In this document: positions 1-13,410 of the stretch, in pieces
Layout: each line of letters begins with the position of its first letter
How positions within the stretch are numbered: the stretch's first letter is position 1
Origin: Siderastrea siderea
Taxonomy: Eukaryota; Cnidaria; Anthozoa; Scleractinia; Rhizangiidae
DNA: 64,000 nt
Assembly (NCBI GenBank): GCA_964030785.1
Contig: OZ034975.1
Span: 22,948,142-23,012,141 of the forward strand
Direction of reading: 5' to 3'
Program-made: the position numbers and the translations under genes
Notes under the pieces: generated by a model
Database searches by the model: none
Told to the model about the DNA's origin: nothing
What the model saw: only the letters and a program-made list of their open reading frames with translations

Positions 1-1
1 A

Positions 2-337
<336 letters not shown>

Positions 338-370
338 AGCGTTCCATAGCTACAAGTCTACAAAACAAAC

Positions 371-386
371 GGCTCTTTTAGGAGCC
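371..386 (+). terminator. H4 3' stem-loop, unit 1
   Basis: GGCTCTTTTAGGAGCC folds as a 6-bp stem with a UUUA loop and a U-G closing pair. It is the replication-dependent histone mRNA 3' processing signal bound by stem-loop binding protein (SLBP). AATAAA follows at 412-417. Confidence 0.95.
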
Positions 387-857
387 AACAACTCACGCAA
401 AAGTTGTGACCAATAAAGTGCTTATCTCCAAACCGATTTCGCGCACAGACATACAGACAGTTTCGTAACCTTGAAATACACACCACATTCACTCACCTTA
501 GATAAACAAACACAGCGAAACCGTAATAGGGATTACAGCGAAATAGAAACAAACAAACAAACGAACAAACAAACACGACGACCATTAAAAATAAACAAAC
601 AACAACGATACATTACGTAATGGCATGAGAACATAAAATTGGTGAGGGTGGTTTTCAGCTAAGCACTGGATTATTTTTAACTGCTTGCGTGAACAAAACT
701 TTCTTTACGCGTAGTGCGGATAAAAAGTACATTTCAGCCGCGCTAAAAGGGTTTTAGCCTTTATGACTGCTGTCACTTTTACCAGGTCAATTTATCAGTG
801 GATAATCGACTCAGTCTATTCTTTCAAGAATCAAGCCAACATTTTCTTCTTTTGCAG

Positions 858-966
858 GAATTTATTCCAGCCCGATGATTATCTCGTGCATTACCCAAAT
901 CAAATGTCCGCTGGCGTCTACGCGTGTCTTCGGAAGTTCATTCCCAGCGGTTCAATATCAAGCACA
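858..966 (+). other. Exon-like island in H4-H2A spacer (speculative)
   Basis: A 109-bp open segment is preceded by a pyrimidine tract and acceptor (TTTTCTTCTTTTGCAG) and followed by a donor-like GTAAGTG at 967. The frame open across it reads ...LFQPDDYLVHYPNQ... and continues through MSAGVYACLRKFIP. I do not recognise the peptide. It recurs at 10592, 16163, 21732, 27302, 32880, 38455, 44032 and 49601. It could be a remnant exon of a captured gene or chance; no partner exons were found. Confidence 0.25.
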
Positions 967-1264
967 GTAAGTGTCAAACTTTTACTTAAGTAATTTTTTT
1001 AAATCAATTTGTTTCATTGCCTTGCCAAACATGCACAGTTTCAAGTTTACCATGCACGCGATCAACATCGCAGTCGCAGCGCTGCGCAATTAAGGGACTT
1101 TTTATGCTTGTTAGTTTTCAGAAAGCGCACACTTTACGCAAATAGGGAGTGTTATTCGTTGCAAACTAGAAATTATAAAACGATAAATGTGCTCCTTTGA
1201 AATTACATCTTTTGCTAGACATGAATTATTTGCTGATTGGCCATGACTTTATTTGATATTTGGT

Positions 1265-1280
1265 GGCTCCTAAAAGAGCC
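1265..1280 (-). terminator. H2A 3' stem-loop, unit 1
   Basis: The transcript strand reads GGCTCTTTTAGGAGCC, 29 bp past the H2A stop. AATAAAG follows 11 bp downstream (plus-strand TTTATT at 1248-1253), within a segment ending TGGCCAAT that is also found downstream of H3. Confidence 0.95.
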
Positions 1281-1309
1281 GTTTTTGTTTTCTGTGGTTA
1301 GCCTGTAGC

Positions 1310-2024
<715 letters not shown>

Positions 2025-2408
2025 ATGGCACCGAAAGTACCGGCCGCGAAAAAGGGTGAGAAGAGAGCGGGCAAGGCTAAGTCCGGGACGGCTGATGGTT
2101 CAGGCAAGAACAAGAAGCGGACTAGGAGAAAGGAGAGCTATGCGATCTACATCTACAAGGTCTTGAAGCAGGTGCACCCTGACACGGGCATCTCCAGCAA
2201 AGCCATGGGCATCATGAACTCCTTCGTGAACGACATCTTCGAGCGCATCGCCACGGAATCTTCCCGCCTGGCCCACTACAACAAGAAATCCACCATTAGT
2301 TCCCGCGAGATCCAAACCGCCATCAGACTGCTTCTGCCCGGAGAATTGGCAAAGCACGCCGTCAGCGAGGGTACCAAGGCCGTAACGAAGTTTACCAGCA
2401 GCAAGTGA
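2025..2408 (+). CDS. H2B: Histone H2B
   Basis: Core histone partner of H2A. The 127-residue product has a Lys-rich tail beginning [19 protein letters not shown], a basic [10 protein letters not shown] segment that passes between DNA gyres, the histone fold starting at [19 protein letters not shown], the conserved [16 protein letters not shown], and the C-terminal helix ending AVTKFTSSK. The Lys of AVTK corresponds to the K120 ubiquitylation site, followed by Phe where vertebrates have Tyr. Intronless, with a stem-loop 30 bp after the stop. Confidence 0.98.
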   Translation: MAPKVPAAKKGEKRAGKAKSGTADGSGKNKKRTRRKESYAIYIYKVLKQVHPDTGISSKAMGIMNSFVNDIFERIATESSRLAHYNKKSTISSREIQTAIRLLLPGELAKHAVSEGTKAVTKFTSSK

Positions 2409-2437
2409 GCTAGTCGCTCTTGCTGAAACAAACCAAC

Positions 2438-2453
2438 GGCTCTTTTAGGAGCC
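2438..2453 (+). terminator. H2B 3' stem-loop, unit 1
   Basis: GGCTCTTTTAGGAGCC. It is followed 12 bp later by ATAAAGCAATG (2466-2476), the only downstream element of the five genes lacking a full AATAAA. Confidence 0.95.
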
Positions 2454-2653
2454 ACTAAATGTCGTATAAAGCAATGTCCAACAATACTATCAAAACCCCT
2501 AACCCGCTATAAAGTAGGCAGACGCTCACAAACGAAAAAAATCTTAGTTGCTCCAGCTTTTCCGCGAACATTGAATCGCGACGAACAAAACAGCAATAAT
2601 TGTAATTCCCGATATAGATATAACTGTGCATTACCCATACACACGATACCACG

Positions 2654-2686
2654 GTGTGTTTGTGTGTGTGTGTTTGTGTGTGTGTT

Positions 2687-2730
<44 letters not shown>

Positions 2731-2769
2731 TGTGTGTGTTTGGTTTGTTTGGTTTGTTTGGTTTGGTTT
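2654..2769 (+). repeat. GT-rich tract, unit 1 (116 bp)
   Basis: Alternating GT dinucleotides are broken by extra T residues, giving TTTGTGTGTG blocks of about 10 bp, then an uninterrupted (GT)n core, then TTTGG/TTTGTTTGG repeats. It is the main source of length variation between units and a candidate Z-DNA-forming sequence. Confidence 0.95.
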
Positions 2770-3083
2770 GACTTTTGTATTGTTTGTTTGTGTGTTTTGT
2801 TTTGTTTTTTTTCTTGTGGTGCATTAAGTTCACTGATTTGCGAGCAACAGCGATATTACAGAAATTATTGACCTGCCTCCACTGGCCGTAAAACTACGCG
2901 TACTCTTTTTATTTCCCTCTAAGCATTTGGTATCTCTGGTCTGTCTGTGATATCCAGACAATTAAATTAGCCGCTCTAGTTTCCGATATGATTCGGTATG
3001 GGTGGGCAATGGTACACGAAAAGGGAGGGGTGTGCTATTGTGTCAAATCATTGAAGGCTGATCATTGCTTTTCTTTATTTGGT

Positions 3084-3099
3084 GGCTCCTAAAGGAGCC
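3084..3099 (-). terminator. H1 3' stem-loop, unit 1
   Basis: GGCTCCTTTAGGAGCC on the transcript strand: a perfect 6-bp stem with a C-G closing pair and UUUA loop. It lies 22 bp past the H1 stop. AATAAAGAAAAGC follows within 5 bp (plus-strand TTTATT at 3074-3079). Confidence 0.95.
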
Positions 3100-3121
3100 G
3101 TTTTGTTAAAGTGGTGCGTGT

Positions 3122-3676
3122 TCACTTCTTGCTAACTTTCTTGGCTGCCGGCTTTCTAGTAGGCGCCTTTGTGTTCTCCTTCGACTTCTTTGCTGACGGC
3201 TTCTTGGCTGTGCTGTTCTTTGGGACTGAAGCTCTCTGCTTTGTGGTGGATTTCTTCTCTTTCTTGGCAGGCTTAGGCTTAGCAGCGGGCTTTTTCTTTA
3301 CCGGGGATATTTTAGCCGCTGGTGTTTTGGTCTTCTTTTCTGACTTAGCAGCGGCGGGCTTCTTCTTTGCCGGGACTGGCTTTTTCGCTGCTTTCTTCTC
3401 CTCCTCCTTGTTGACCTTGAAGGATCCCGAGGCTCCCACGCCTTTCGTGTGAATGAATTTCCCACTGACCTCGCCCCGTTTTAGAGCTTGCTTGATGTAC
3501 TGGTGTGCCCTATCTCCCACTTTGTAGTTGGACTTGATGTACTTTTCGATGGCTTGAAGCGACGAGCCGTTTCTCTCCTTAAGAGCGACAATGGCAGCCT
3601 TGATCATTTCGGTATATTTGGGATGTTCGACAGGCTTTTTAGCGCCTTCCTTTTTCTTTCCGCTGTTGTCAGACAT
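3122..3676 (-). CDS. H1: Linker histone H1
   Basis: Linker histone that binds the nucleosome dyad and linker DNA. The 184-residue product has a short basic tail (1-16), a winged-helix globular domain (about 17-92) starting at [20 protein letters not shown] and ending GSFKVN, and a long Lys/Ala/Pro-rich C-terminal tail (93-184) with SPVK and TPAAK motifs of the kind phosphorylated by cyclin-dependent kinases. Transcribed towards H2B, and separated from H3 by a 1.2-kb spacer that contains its promoter. Intact; this is the reference for the mutated copies in units 3, 4, 6, 7 and 8. Confidence 0.98.
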   Translation of the reverse strand: MSDNSGKKKEGAKKPVEHPKYTEMIKAAIVALKERNGSSLQAIEKYIKSNYKVGDRAHQYIKQALKRGEVSGKFIHTKGVGASGSFKVNKEEEKKAAKKPVPAKKKPAAAKSEKKTKTPAAKISPVKKKPAAKPKPAKKEKKSTTKQRASVPKNSTAKKPSAKKSKENTKAPTRKPAAKKVSKK

Positions 3677-3881
3677 TCTATTAAACTTCTGTCAACTCCG
3701 TTCGCTTTGCGAGATGTCGATTGTCTGCGTTGTAAAGTTTTTACTTCTATAAGCGGACCGCAGAGGGAGCAAACCGCTACTACTAGGCTTTACGAACGTG
3801 TTTAACTTAGGCTATGTTGTGCTTCTTTGCCCCGTTCAAGACTCGATAATTTCCCGGTCTCGTTACATTTTGTGTTTTTTC
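3677..3881 (-). promoter_or_regulatory. H1 promoter, unit 1
   Basis: Upstream of the H1 ATG on the minus strand are a TATA-like CTTATAG at 3747-3753 and an exact AAACACAA (H1/AC box) at 3870-3877. The AC box is a known H1-specific promoter element in animals. The block recurs immediately upstream of H1 in every unit. Confidence 0.7.
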
Positions 3882-4809
3882 AAACTGATTTCAGTTGTAG
3901 AATTAAGTACACTGCTCCATGAGGCAAACGAGTGGGACGATGAGAGTGTTTTTAACAGCCTGGAGAGCCGATAGCTCAAGTATACACAACATTCTTTAGT
4001 CATTACGCGGCATTTTGTGCAAGATCGCGCTTCGAAAACCAGAAGGAAAATACAAAACTTGGCAAAAACACATTCGCGCTGGGGGGTTTCAAAACCTCAT
4101 ATTTTATAACTCGACCTCGTGTCTTTTTGCATTGATGGACGACTTAAAAAAGCCTTCATCCTGTCTTTCTTTTCTTGCCACGCACTTCATGAACAGACGA
4201 GAGCGCTTCAAAATAGTATTTTCGCCGATTTTTTTCATGTTGTATAGAGAACAAAGCAACTTTAAAGCATTTTCTATGTCGTGCTTGTATTACAACGTAT
4301 CGCTACTTACATTTGTAGAGAAATGTCCCGTAAAAAACCATGCGTTTTGAGAAATCAAAGTTTTCAAACAGATCGCACGTGCTCACAGGCGTAACAAAGT
4401 GCTAACGATGTCGTCATGAATTATGTCTAATTCGTTAGAACGCGCGTTTAATTACATGTTCTTTCGAAGGCAGCTGAGCTATTTCGAGAGTACTGCAGCG
4501 CCTAGCATTTTATTGTTAGGTGTATGACATGACACTGCCCTTGTTTAAATGCGTAGTAATATTATTGCTTGTGATAATTAAAGAAAAAAAAAGCAGTGTT
4601 GTTTTGTCCTAAAAGCTGCGCGCGCACAGACATGACAGCACAAAGCGCGCTCAATTTCCAGCTAAATTACTATTTCTTCTTGTTGTTTGCGCTGTTTGAT
4701 CTCTCTTTCATAGATCAGACCGAGCTTATCTGAGTTGCTCGAAACCAAACTTCAGTTAAGAGACACATAAGTCACAAGTAATTGGCCATTGACTTTTTAT
4801 TCGAGTGGT

Positions 4810-4825
4810 GGCTCCTAAAGGAGCC
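4810..4825 (-). terminator. H3 3' stem-loop, unit 1
   Basis: GGCTCCTTTAGGAGCC on the transcript strand, the same perfect-stem class as H1. It lies 29 bp after the H3 stop, with AATAAAAAGTCAATGGCCAAT starting 8 bp downstream. Confidence 0.95.
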
Positions 4826-4854
4826 GTTTGTTGTGGTGCTCTCGGATGATTGAC

Positions 4855-5893
<1,039 letters not shown>

Positions 5894-6187
5894 AATCTAT
5901 GAACCCCAAATTTATTTTGCTTGTGCTGTCTTTCGCGGATCAAAACGCACCAATCAAGACGCGACCGTAGCTTCACAAAAGATATGCAAACTACCTTTGT
6001 TTTCGATTTTTTTCTTTAAGCGGCATCGGACTTTTTAACTAATAACCAATCGGTAAAAAGCACGGCAATTGTGATCCGCATACTAATTAATCCTATTGAA
6101 TTTGTTGACATAAATAGAAATTGCGCTAGCCTGAGTTATCGAAGCTGATTTCGAGAATCAAAGCGAATAATCCATAACTGAGAACTC
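5894..6187 (+). promoter_or_regulatory. Truncated H2B promoter, unit 2
   Basis: The H2B-proximal 294 bp of the divergent promoter remain, including both CCAAT boxes and the TATA-like ATAAATAG. The H2A gene and its leader are lost. H2B expression could therefore persist. Confidence 0.75.
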
Positions 6188-6571
6188 ATGGCACCGAAAG
6201 TACCGGCCGCGAAAAAGGGTGAGAAGAGAGCGGGCAAGGCTAAGTCCGGGACGGCTGATGGTTCAGGCAAGAACAAGAAGCGGACTAGGAGAAAGGAGAG
6301 CTATGCGATCTACATCTACAAGGTCTTGAAGCAGGTGCACCCTGACACGGGCATCTCCAGCAAAGCCATGGGCATCATGAACTCCTTCGTGAACGACATC
6401 TTCGAGCGCATCGCCACGGAATCTTCCCGCCTGGCCCACTACAACAAGAAATCCACCATTAGTTCCCGCGAGATCCAAACCGCCATCAGACTGCTTCTGC
6501 CCGGAGAATTGGCAAAGCACGCCGTCAGCGAGGGTACCAAGGCCGTAACGAAGTTTACCAGCAGCAAGTGA
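6188..6571 (+). CDS. H2B: Histone H2B, unit 2
   Basis: Protein identical to the unit 1 copy. It sits 294 bp downstream of the truncated H4 with no H2A partner gene in this unit. Stem-loop at 6601-6616. Confidence 0.98.
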   Translation: MAPKVPAAKKGEKRAGKAKSGTADGSGKNKKRTRRKESYAIYIYKVLKQVHPDTGISSKAMGIMNSFVNDIFERIATESSRLAHYNKKSTISSREIQTAIRLLLPGELAKHAVSEGTKAVTKFTSSK

Positions 6572-6600
6572 GCTAGTCGCTCTTGCTGAAACAAACCAAC

Positions 6601-6616
6601 GGCTCTTTTAGGAGCC
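6601..6616 (+). terminator. H2B 3' stem-loop, unit 2
   Basis: GGCTCTTTTAGGAGCC. It is the only plus-strand stem-loop left in this unit. Confidence 0.95.
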
Positions 6617-6816
6617 ACTAAATGTCGTATAAAGCAATGTCCAACAATACTATCAAAACCCCTAACCCGCTATAAAGTAGGCAGACGCTCACAAACGAAA
6701 AAAATCTTAGTTGCTCCAGCTTTTCCGCGAACATTGAATCGCGACGAACAAAACAGCAATAATTGTAATTCCCGATATAGATATAACTGTGCATTACCCA
6801 TACACACGATACCACG

Positions 6817-6849
6817 GTGTGTTTGTGTGTGTGTGTTTGTGTGTGTGTT

Positions 6850-6893
<44 letters not shown>

Positions 6894-6932
6894 TGTGTGT
6901 GTTTGGTTTGTTTGGTTTGTTTGGTTTGGTTT
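6817..6932 (+). repeat. GT-rich tract, unit 2 (116 bp)
   Basis: Same length and interruption pattern as unit 1. Confidence 0.93.
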
Positions 6933-7246
6933 GACTTTTGTATTGTTTGTTTGTGTGTTTTGTTTTGTTTTTTTTCTTGTGGTGCATTAAGTTCACTGAT
7001 TTGCGAGCAACAGCGATATTACAGAAATTATTGACCTGCCTCCACTGGCCGTAAAACTACGCGTACTCTTTTTATTTCCCTCTAAGCATTTGGTATCTCT
7101 GGTCTGTCTGTGATATCCAGACAATTAAATTAGCCGCTCTACTTTCCGATATGATTCGGTATGGGTGGGCAATGGTACACGAAAAGGGAGGGGTGTGCTA
7201 TTGTGTCAAATCATTGAAGGCTGATCATTGCTTTTCTTTATTTGGT

Positions 7247-7262
7247 GGCTCCTAAAGGAGCC
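7247..7262 (-). terminator. H1 3' stem-loop, unit 2
   Basis: GGCTCCTTTAGGAGCC on the transcript strand. Confidence 0.95.
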
Positions 7263-7284
7263 GTTTTGTTAAAGTGGTGCGTGT

Positions 7285-7839
7285 TCACTTCTTGCTAACT
7301 TTCTTGGCTGCCGGCTTTCTAGTAGGCGCCTTTGTGTTCTCCTTCGACTTCTTTGCTGACGGCTTCTTGGCTGTGCTGTTCTTTGGGACTGAAGCTCTCT
7401 GCTTTGTGGTGGATTTCTTCTCTTTCTTGGCAGGCTTAGGCTTAGCAGCGGGCTTTTTCTTTACCGGGGATATTTTAGCCGCTGGTGTTTTGGTCTTCTT
7501 TTCTGACTTAGCAGCGGCGGGCTTCTTCTTTGCCGGGACTGGCTTTTTCGCTGCTTTCTTCTCCTCCTCCTTGTTGACCTTGAAGGATCCCGAGGCTCCC
7601 ACGCCTTTCGTGTGAATGAATTTCCCACTGACCTCGCCCCGTTTTAGAGCTTGCTTGATGTACTGGTGTGCCCTATCTCCCACTTTGTAGTTGGACTTGA
7701 TGTACTTTTCGATGGCTTGAAGCGACGAGCCGTTTCTCTCCTTAAGAGCGACAATGGCAGCCTTGATCATTTCGGTATATTTGGGATGTTCGACAGGCTT
7801 TTTAGCGCCTTCCTTTTTCTTTCCGCTGTTGTCAGACAT
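7285..7839 (-). CDS. H1: Linker histone H1, unit 2
   Basis: Full 184-residue reading frame identical to unit 1. Its H1 promoter follows at about 7840-8044. Confidence 0.98.
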   Translation of the reverse strand: MSDNSGKKKEGAKKPVEHPKYTEMIKAAIVALKERNGSSLQAIEKYIKSNYKVGDRAHQYIKQALKRGEVSGKFIHTKGVGASGSFKVNKEEEKKAAKKPVPAKKKPAAAKSEKKTKTPAAKISPVKKKPAAKPKPAKKEKKSTTKQRASVPKNSTAKKPSAKKSKENTKAPTRKPAAKKVSKK

Positions 7840-8972
7840 TCTATTAAACTTCTGTCAACTCCGTTCGCTTTGCGAGATGTCGATTGTCTGCGTTGTAAAG
7901 TTTTTACTTCTATAAGCGGACCGCAGAGGGAGCAAACCGCTACTACTAGGCTTTACGAACGTGTTTAACTTAGGCTATGTTGTGCTTCTTTGCCCCGTTC
8001 AAGACTCGATAATTTCCCGGTCTCGTTACATTTTGTGTTTTTTCAAACTGATTTCAGTTGTAGAATTAAGTACACTGCTCCATGAGGCAAACGAGTGGGA
8101 CGATGAGAGTGTTTTTAACAGCCTGGAGAGCCGATAGCTCAAGTATACACAACATTCTTTAGTCATTACGCGGCATTTTGTGCAAGATCGCGCTTCGAAA
8201 ACCAGAAGGAAAATACAAAACTTGGCAAAAACACATTCGCGCTGGGGGGTTTCAAAACCTCATATTTTATAACTCGACCTCGTGTCTTTTTGCATTGATG
8301 GACGACTTAAAAAAGCCTTCATCCTGTCTTTCTTTTCTTGCCACGCACTTCATGAACAGACGAGAGCGCTTCAAAATAGTATTTTCGCCGATTTTTTTCA
8401 TGTTGTATAGAGAACAAAGCAACTTTAAAGCATTTTCTATGTCGTGCTTGTATTACAACGTATCGCTACTTACATTTGTAGAGAAATGTCCCGTAAAAAA
8501 CCATGCGTTTTGAGAAATCAAAGTTTTCAAACAGATCGCACGTGCTCACAGGCGTAACAAAGTGCTAACGATGTCGTCATGAATTATGTCTAATTCGTTA
8601 GAACGCGCGTTTAATTACATGTTCTTTCGAAGGCAGCTGAGCTATTTCGAGAGTACTGCAGCGCCTAGCATTTTATTGTTAGGTGTATGACATGACACTG
8701 CCCTTGTTTAAATGCGTAGTAATATTATTGCTTGTGATAATTAAAGAAAAAAAAAGCAGTGTTGTTTTGTCCTAAAAGCTGCGCGCGCACAGACATGACA
8801 GCACAAAGCGCGCTCAATTTCCAGCTAAATTACTATTTCTTCTTGTTGTTTGCGCTGTTTGATCTCTCTTTCATAGATCAGACCGAGCTTATCTGAGTTG
8901 CTCGAAACCAAACTTCAGTTAAGAGACACATAAGTCACAAGTAATTGGCCATTGACTTTTTATTCGAGTGGT

Positions 8973-8988
8973 GGCTCCTAAAGGAGCC
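8973..8988 (-). terminator. H3 3' stem-loop, unit 2
   Basis: GGCTCCTTTAGGAGCC on the transcript strand. Confidence 0.95.
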
Positions 8989-9017
8989 GTTTGTTGTGGT
9001 GCTCTCGGATGATTGAC

Positions 9018-9566
<549 letters not shown>

Positions 9567-9678
9567 TTAGATGTATTTATTTCATTAAAACATTCCGAGA
9601 CCGCCCTACAAAAAATTTGCATTTGCTTTGTTTATCTGTATATATTGCGAAAAAAAAGGCATGTTTCCTGAGAGGTAA

Positions 9679-10071
<393 letters not shown>

Positions 10072-10104
10072 AGCGTTCCATAGCTACAAGTCTACAAAAC
10101 AAAC

Positions 10105-10120
10105 GGCTCTTTTAGGAGCC
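10105..10120 (+). terminator. H4 3' stem-loop, unit 3
   Basis: GGCTCTTTTAGGAGCC. Confidence 0.95.
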
Positions 10121-10998
10121 AACAACTCACGCAAAAGTTGTGACCAATAAAGTGCTTATCTCCAAACCGATTTCGCGCACAGACATACAGACAGTTTCGT
10201 AACCTTGAAATACACACCACATTCACTCACCTTAGATAAACAAACACAGCGAAACCGTAATAGGGATTACAGCGAAATAGAAACAAACAAACAAACGAAC
10301 AAACAAACACGACGACCATTAAAAATAAACAAACAACAACGATACATTACGTAATGGCATGAGAACATAAAATTGGTGAGGGTGGTTTTCAGCTAAGCAC
10401 TGGATTATTTTTAACTGCTTGCGTGAACAAAACTTTCTTTACGCGTAGTGCGGATAAAAAGTACATTTCAGCCGCGCTAAAAGGGTTTTAGCCTTTATGA
10501 CTGCTGTCACTTTTACCAGGTCAATTTATCAGTGGATAATCGACTCAGTCTATTCTTTCAAGAATCAAGCCAACATTTTCTTCTTTTGCAGGAATTTATT
10601 CCAGCCCGATGATTATCTCGTGCATTACCCAAATCAAATGTCCGCTGGCGTCTACGCGTGTCTTCGGAAGTTCATTCCCAGCGGTTCAATATCAAGCACA
10701 GTAAGTGTCAAACTTTTACTTAAGTAATTTTTTTAAATCAATTTGTTTCATTGCCTTGCCAAACATGCACAGTTTCAAGTTTACCATGCACGCGATCAAC
10801 ATCGCAGTCGCAGCGCTGCGCAATTAAGGGACTTTTTATGCTTGTTAGTTTTCAGAAAGCGCACACTTTACGCAAATAGGGAGTGTTATTCGTTGCAAAC
10901 TAGAAATTATAAAACGATAAATGTGCTCCTTTGAAATTACATCTTTTGCTAGACATGAATTATTTGCTGATTGGCCATGACTTTATTTGATATTTGGT

Positions 10999-11014
10999 GG
11001 CTCCTAAAAGAGCC
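10999..11014 (-). terminator. H2A 3' stem-loop, unit 3
   Basis: GGCTCTTTTAGGAGCC on the transcript strand. Confidence 0.95.
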
Positions 11015-11043
11015 GTTTTTGTTTTCTGTGGTAAGCCTGTAGC

Positions 11044-11448
<405 letters not shown>

Positions 11449-11758
11449 TCAATGTGTCCGCTAAAATCTATGAACCCCAAATTTATTTTGCTTGTGCTGT
11501 CTTTCGCGGATCAAAACGCACCAATCAAGACGCGACCGTAGCTTCACAAAAGATATGCAAACTACCTTTGTTTTCGATTTTTTTCTTTAAGCGGCATCGG
11601 ACTTTTTAACTAATAACCAATCGGTAAAAAGCACGGCAATTGTGATCCGCATACTAATTAATCCTATTGAATTTGTTGACATAAATAGAAATTGCGCTAG
11701 CCTGAGTTATCGAAGCTGATTTCGAGAATCAAAGCGAATAATCCATAACTGAGAACTC

Positions 11759-12142
11759 ATGGCACCGAAAGTACCGGCCGCGAAAAAGGGTGAGAAGAGA
11801 GCGGGCAAGGCTAAGTCCGGGACGGCTGATGGTTCAGGCAAGAACAAGAAGCGGACTAGGAGAAAGGAGAGCTATGCGATCTACATCTACAAGGTCTTGA
11901 AGCAGGTGCACCCTGACACGGGCATCTCCAGCAAAGCCATGGGCATCATGAACTCCTTCGTGAACGACATCTTCGAGCGCATCGCCACGGAATCTTCCCG
12001 CCTGGCCCACTACAACAAGAAATCCACCATTAGTTCCCGCGAGATCCAAACCGCCATCAGACTGCTTCTGCCCGGAGAATTGGCAAAGCACGCCGTCAGC
12101 GAGGGTACCAAGGCCGTAACGAAGTTTACCAGCAGCAAGTGA
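11759..12142 (+). CDS. H2B: Histone H2B, unit 3
   Basis: Intact and identical to unit 1; 337-bp divergent promoter restored. Confidence 0.98.
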   Translation: MAPKVPAAKKGEKRAGKAKSGTADGSGKNKKRTRRKESYAIYIYKVLKQVHPDTGISSKAMGIMNSFVNDIFERIATESSRLAHYNKKSTISSREIQTAIRLLLPGELAKHAVSEGTKAVTKFTSSK

Positions 12143-12171
12143 GCTAGTCGCTCTTGCTGAAACAAACCAAC

Positions 12172-12187
12172 GGCTCTTTTAGGAGCC
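12172..12187 (+). terminator. H2B 3' stem-loop, unit 3
   Basis: GGCTCTTTTAGGAGCC. Confidence 0.95.
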
Positions 12188-12387
12188 ACTAAATGTCGTA
12201 TAAAGCAATGTCCAACAATACTATCAAAACCCCTAACCCGCTATAAAGTAGGCAGACGCTCACAAACGAAAAAAATCTTAGTTGCTCCAGCTTTTCCGCG
12301 AACATTGAATCGCGACGAACAAAACAGCAATAATTGTAATTCCCGATATAGATATAACTGTGCATTACCCATACACACGATACCACG

Positions 12388-12420
12388 GTGTGTTTGTGTG
12401 TGTGTGTTTGTGTGTGTGTT

Positions 12421-12464
<44 letters not shown>

Positions 12465-12503
12465 TGTGTGTGTTTGGTTTGTTTGGTTTGTTTGGTTTGG
12501 TTT
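12388..12503 (+). repeat. GT-rich tract, unit 3 (116 bp)
   Basis: Same allele length as units 1, 2 and 5. Confidence 0.93.
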
Positions 12504-12817
12504 GACTTTTGTATTGTTTGTTTGTGTGTTTTGTTTTGTTTTTTTTCTTGTGGTGCATTAAGTTCACTGATTTGCGAGCAACAGCGATATTACAGAAATT
12601 ATTGACCTGCCTCCACTGGCCGTAAAACTACGCGTACTCTTTTTATTTCCCTCTAAGCATTTGGTATCTCTGGTCTGTCTGTGATATCCAGACAATTAAA
12701 TTAGCCGCTCTAGTTTCCGATATGATTCGGTATGGGTGGGCAATGGTACACGAAAAGGGAGGGGTGTGCTATTGTGTCAAATCATTGAAGGCTGATCATT
12801 GCTTTTCTTTATTTGGT

Positions 12818-12833
12818 GGCTCCTAAAGGAGCC
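12818..12833 (-). terminator. H1 3' stem-loop, unit 3
   Basis: GGCTCCTTTAGGAGCC on the transcript strand. Confidence 0.95.
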
Positions 12834-12855
12834 GTTTTGTTAAAGTGGTGCGTGT

Positions 12856-13410
12856 TCACCTCTTGCTAACTTTCTTGGCTGCCGGCTTTCTAGTAGGCGC
12901 CTTTGTGTTCTCCTTCGACTTCTTTGCTGACGGCTTCTTGGCTGTGCTGTTCTTTGGGACTGAAGCTCTCTGCTTTGTGGTGGATTTCTTCTCTTTCTTG
13001 GCAGGCTTAGGCTTAGCAGCGGGCTTTTTCTTTACCGGGGATATTTTAGCCGCTGGTGTTTTGGTCTTCTTTTCTGACTTAGCAGCGGCGGGCTTCTTCT
13101 TTGCCGGGACTGGCTTTTTCGCTGCTTTCTTCTCCTCCTCCTTGTTGACCTTGAAGGATCCCGAGGCTCCCACGCCTTTCGTGTGAATGAATTTCCCACT
13201 GACCTCGCCCCGTTTTAGAGCTTGCTTGATGTACTGGTGTGCCCTATCTCCCACTTTGTAGTTGGACTTGATGTACTTTTCGATGGCTTGAAGCGACGAG
13301 CCGTTTCTCTCCTTAAGAGCGACAATGGCAGCCTTGATCATTTCGGTATATTTGGGATGTTCGACAGGCTTTTTAGCGCCTTCCTTTTTCTTTCCGCTGT
13401 TGTCAGACAT
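12856..13410 (-). CDS. H1: Linker histone H1, unit 3 (K184R)
   Basis: Full length. The last residue is Arg instead of Lys (codon AGG at 12859-12861), a conservative change in the basic tail that should not alter function. Confidence 0.98.
   Translation of the reverse strand: MSDNSGKKKEGAKKPVEHPKYTEMIKAAIVALKERNGSSLQAIEKYIKSNYKVGDRAHQYIKQALKRGEVSGKFIHTKGVGASGSFKVNKEEEKKAAKKPVPAKKKPAAAKSEKKTKTPAAKISPVKKKPAAKPKPAKKEKKSTTKQRASVPKNSTAKKPSAKKSKENTKAPTRKPAAKKVSKR

Larger units (their letters stand above)
338..1309. other. H4-H2A intergenic spacer, unit 1
   Basis: A 972-bp spacer between the convergent 3' ends of H4 and H2A. It holds the two stem-loops, a CAAA-rich simple repeat (about 543-577), a CATTACGTAATG palindrome (about 610-621) and an exon-like island at 858-966. 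No convincing protein gene is seen; small open frames here have no recognisable domain. The spacer recurs in every unit except unit 2, where most of it is deleted. Confidence 0.85.
2409..3121. other. H2B-H1 intergenic spacer, unit 1
   Basis: A 713-bp spacer between convergent 3' ends. It holds both stem-loops and the GT-rich tract (2654-2769), followed by a TTTG/TTTTG-rich stretch to about 2815. The remainder (about 2820-3060) is unremarkable AT-rich DNA without a gene. Confidence 0.85.
3677..4854. other. H1-H3 intergenic spacer, unit 1
   Basis: A 1,178-bp spacer. It contains the H1 promoter at its left and the H3 stem-loop at its right. The middle (about 3900-4790) is AT-rich with an A9 run near 4582-4590 and no recognisable gene or RNA. 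No 5S rRNA or tRNA was recognised by eye. In unit 10 this spacer carries the 9.6-kb insertion. Confidence 0.8.

Noticed and set aside
2507..2871. Cys/Val and Thr/His repeat open frames across the GT tract
   Set aside because: Translation of a microsatellite; length changes between units and frames shift freely.
3111..3452. Open frame opposite H1 (hydrophobic, Phe/Leu-rich)
   Set aside because: Antisense shadow of the Lys/Ala-rich H1 tail, repeated in every unit.
4015..4350. 111-codon open frame in the H1-H3 spacer
   Set aside because: Begins at a non-ATG codon, has no recognisable domain, and is simply conserved with the whole repeat.
3677..4809. 5S rRNA or tRNA gene in the spacer
   Set aside because: Some animal histone arrays include 5S genes, so I looked for the 5S start and internal box sequences and tRNA A/B boxes by eye and found none.
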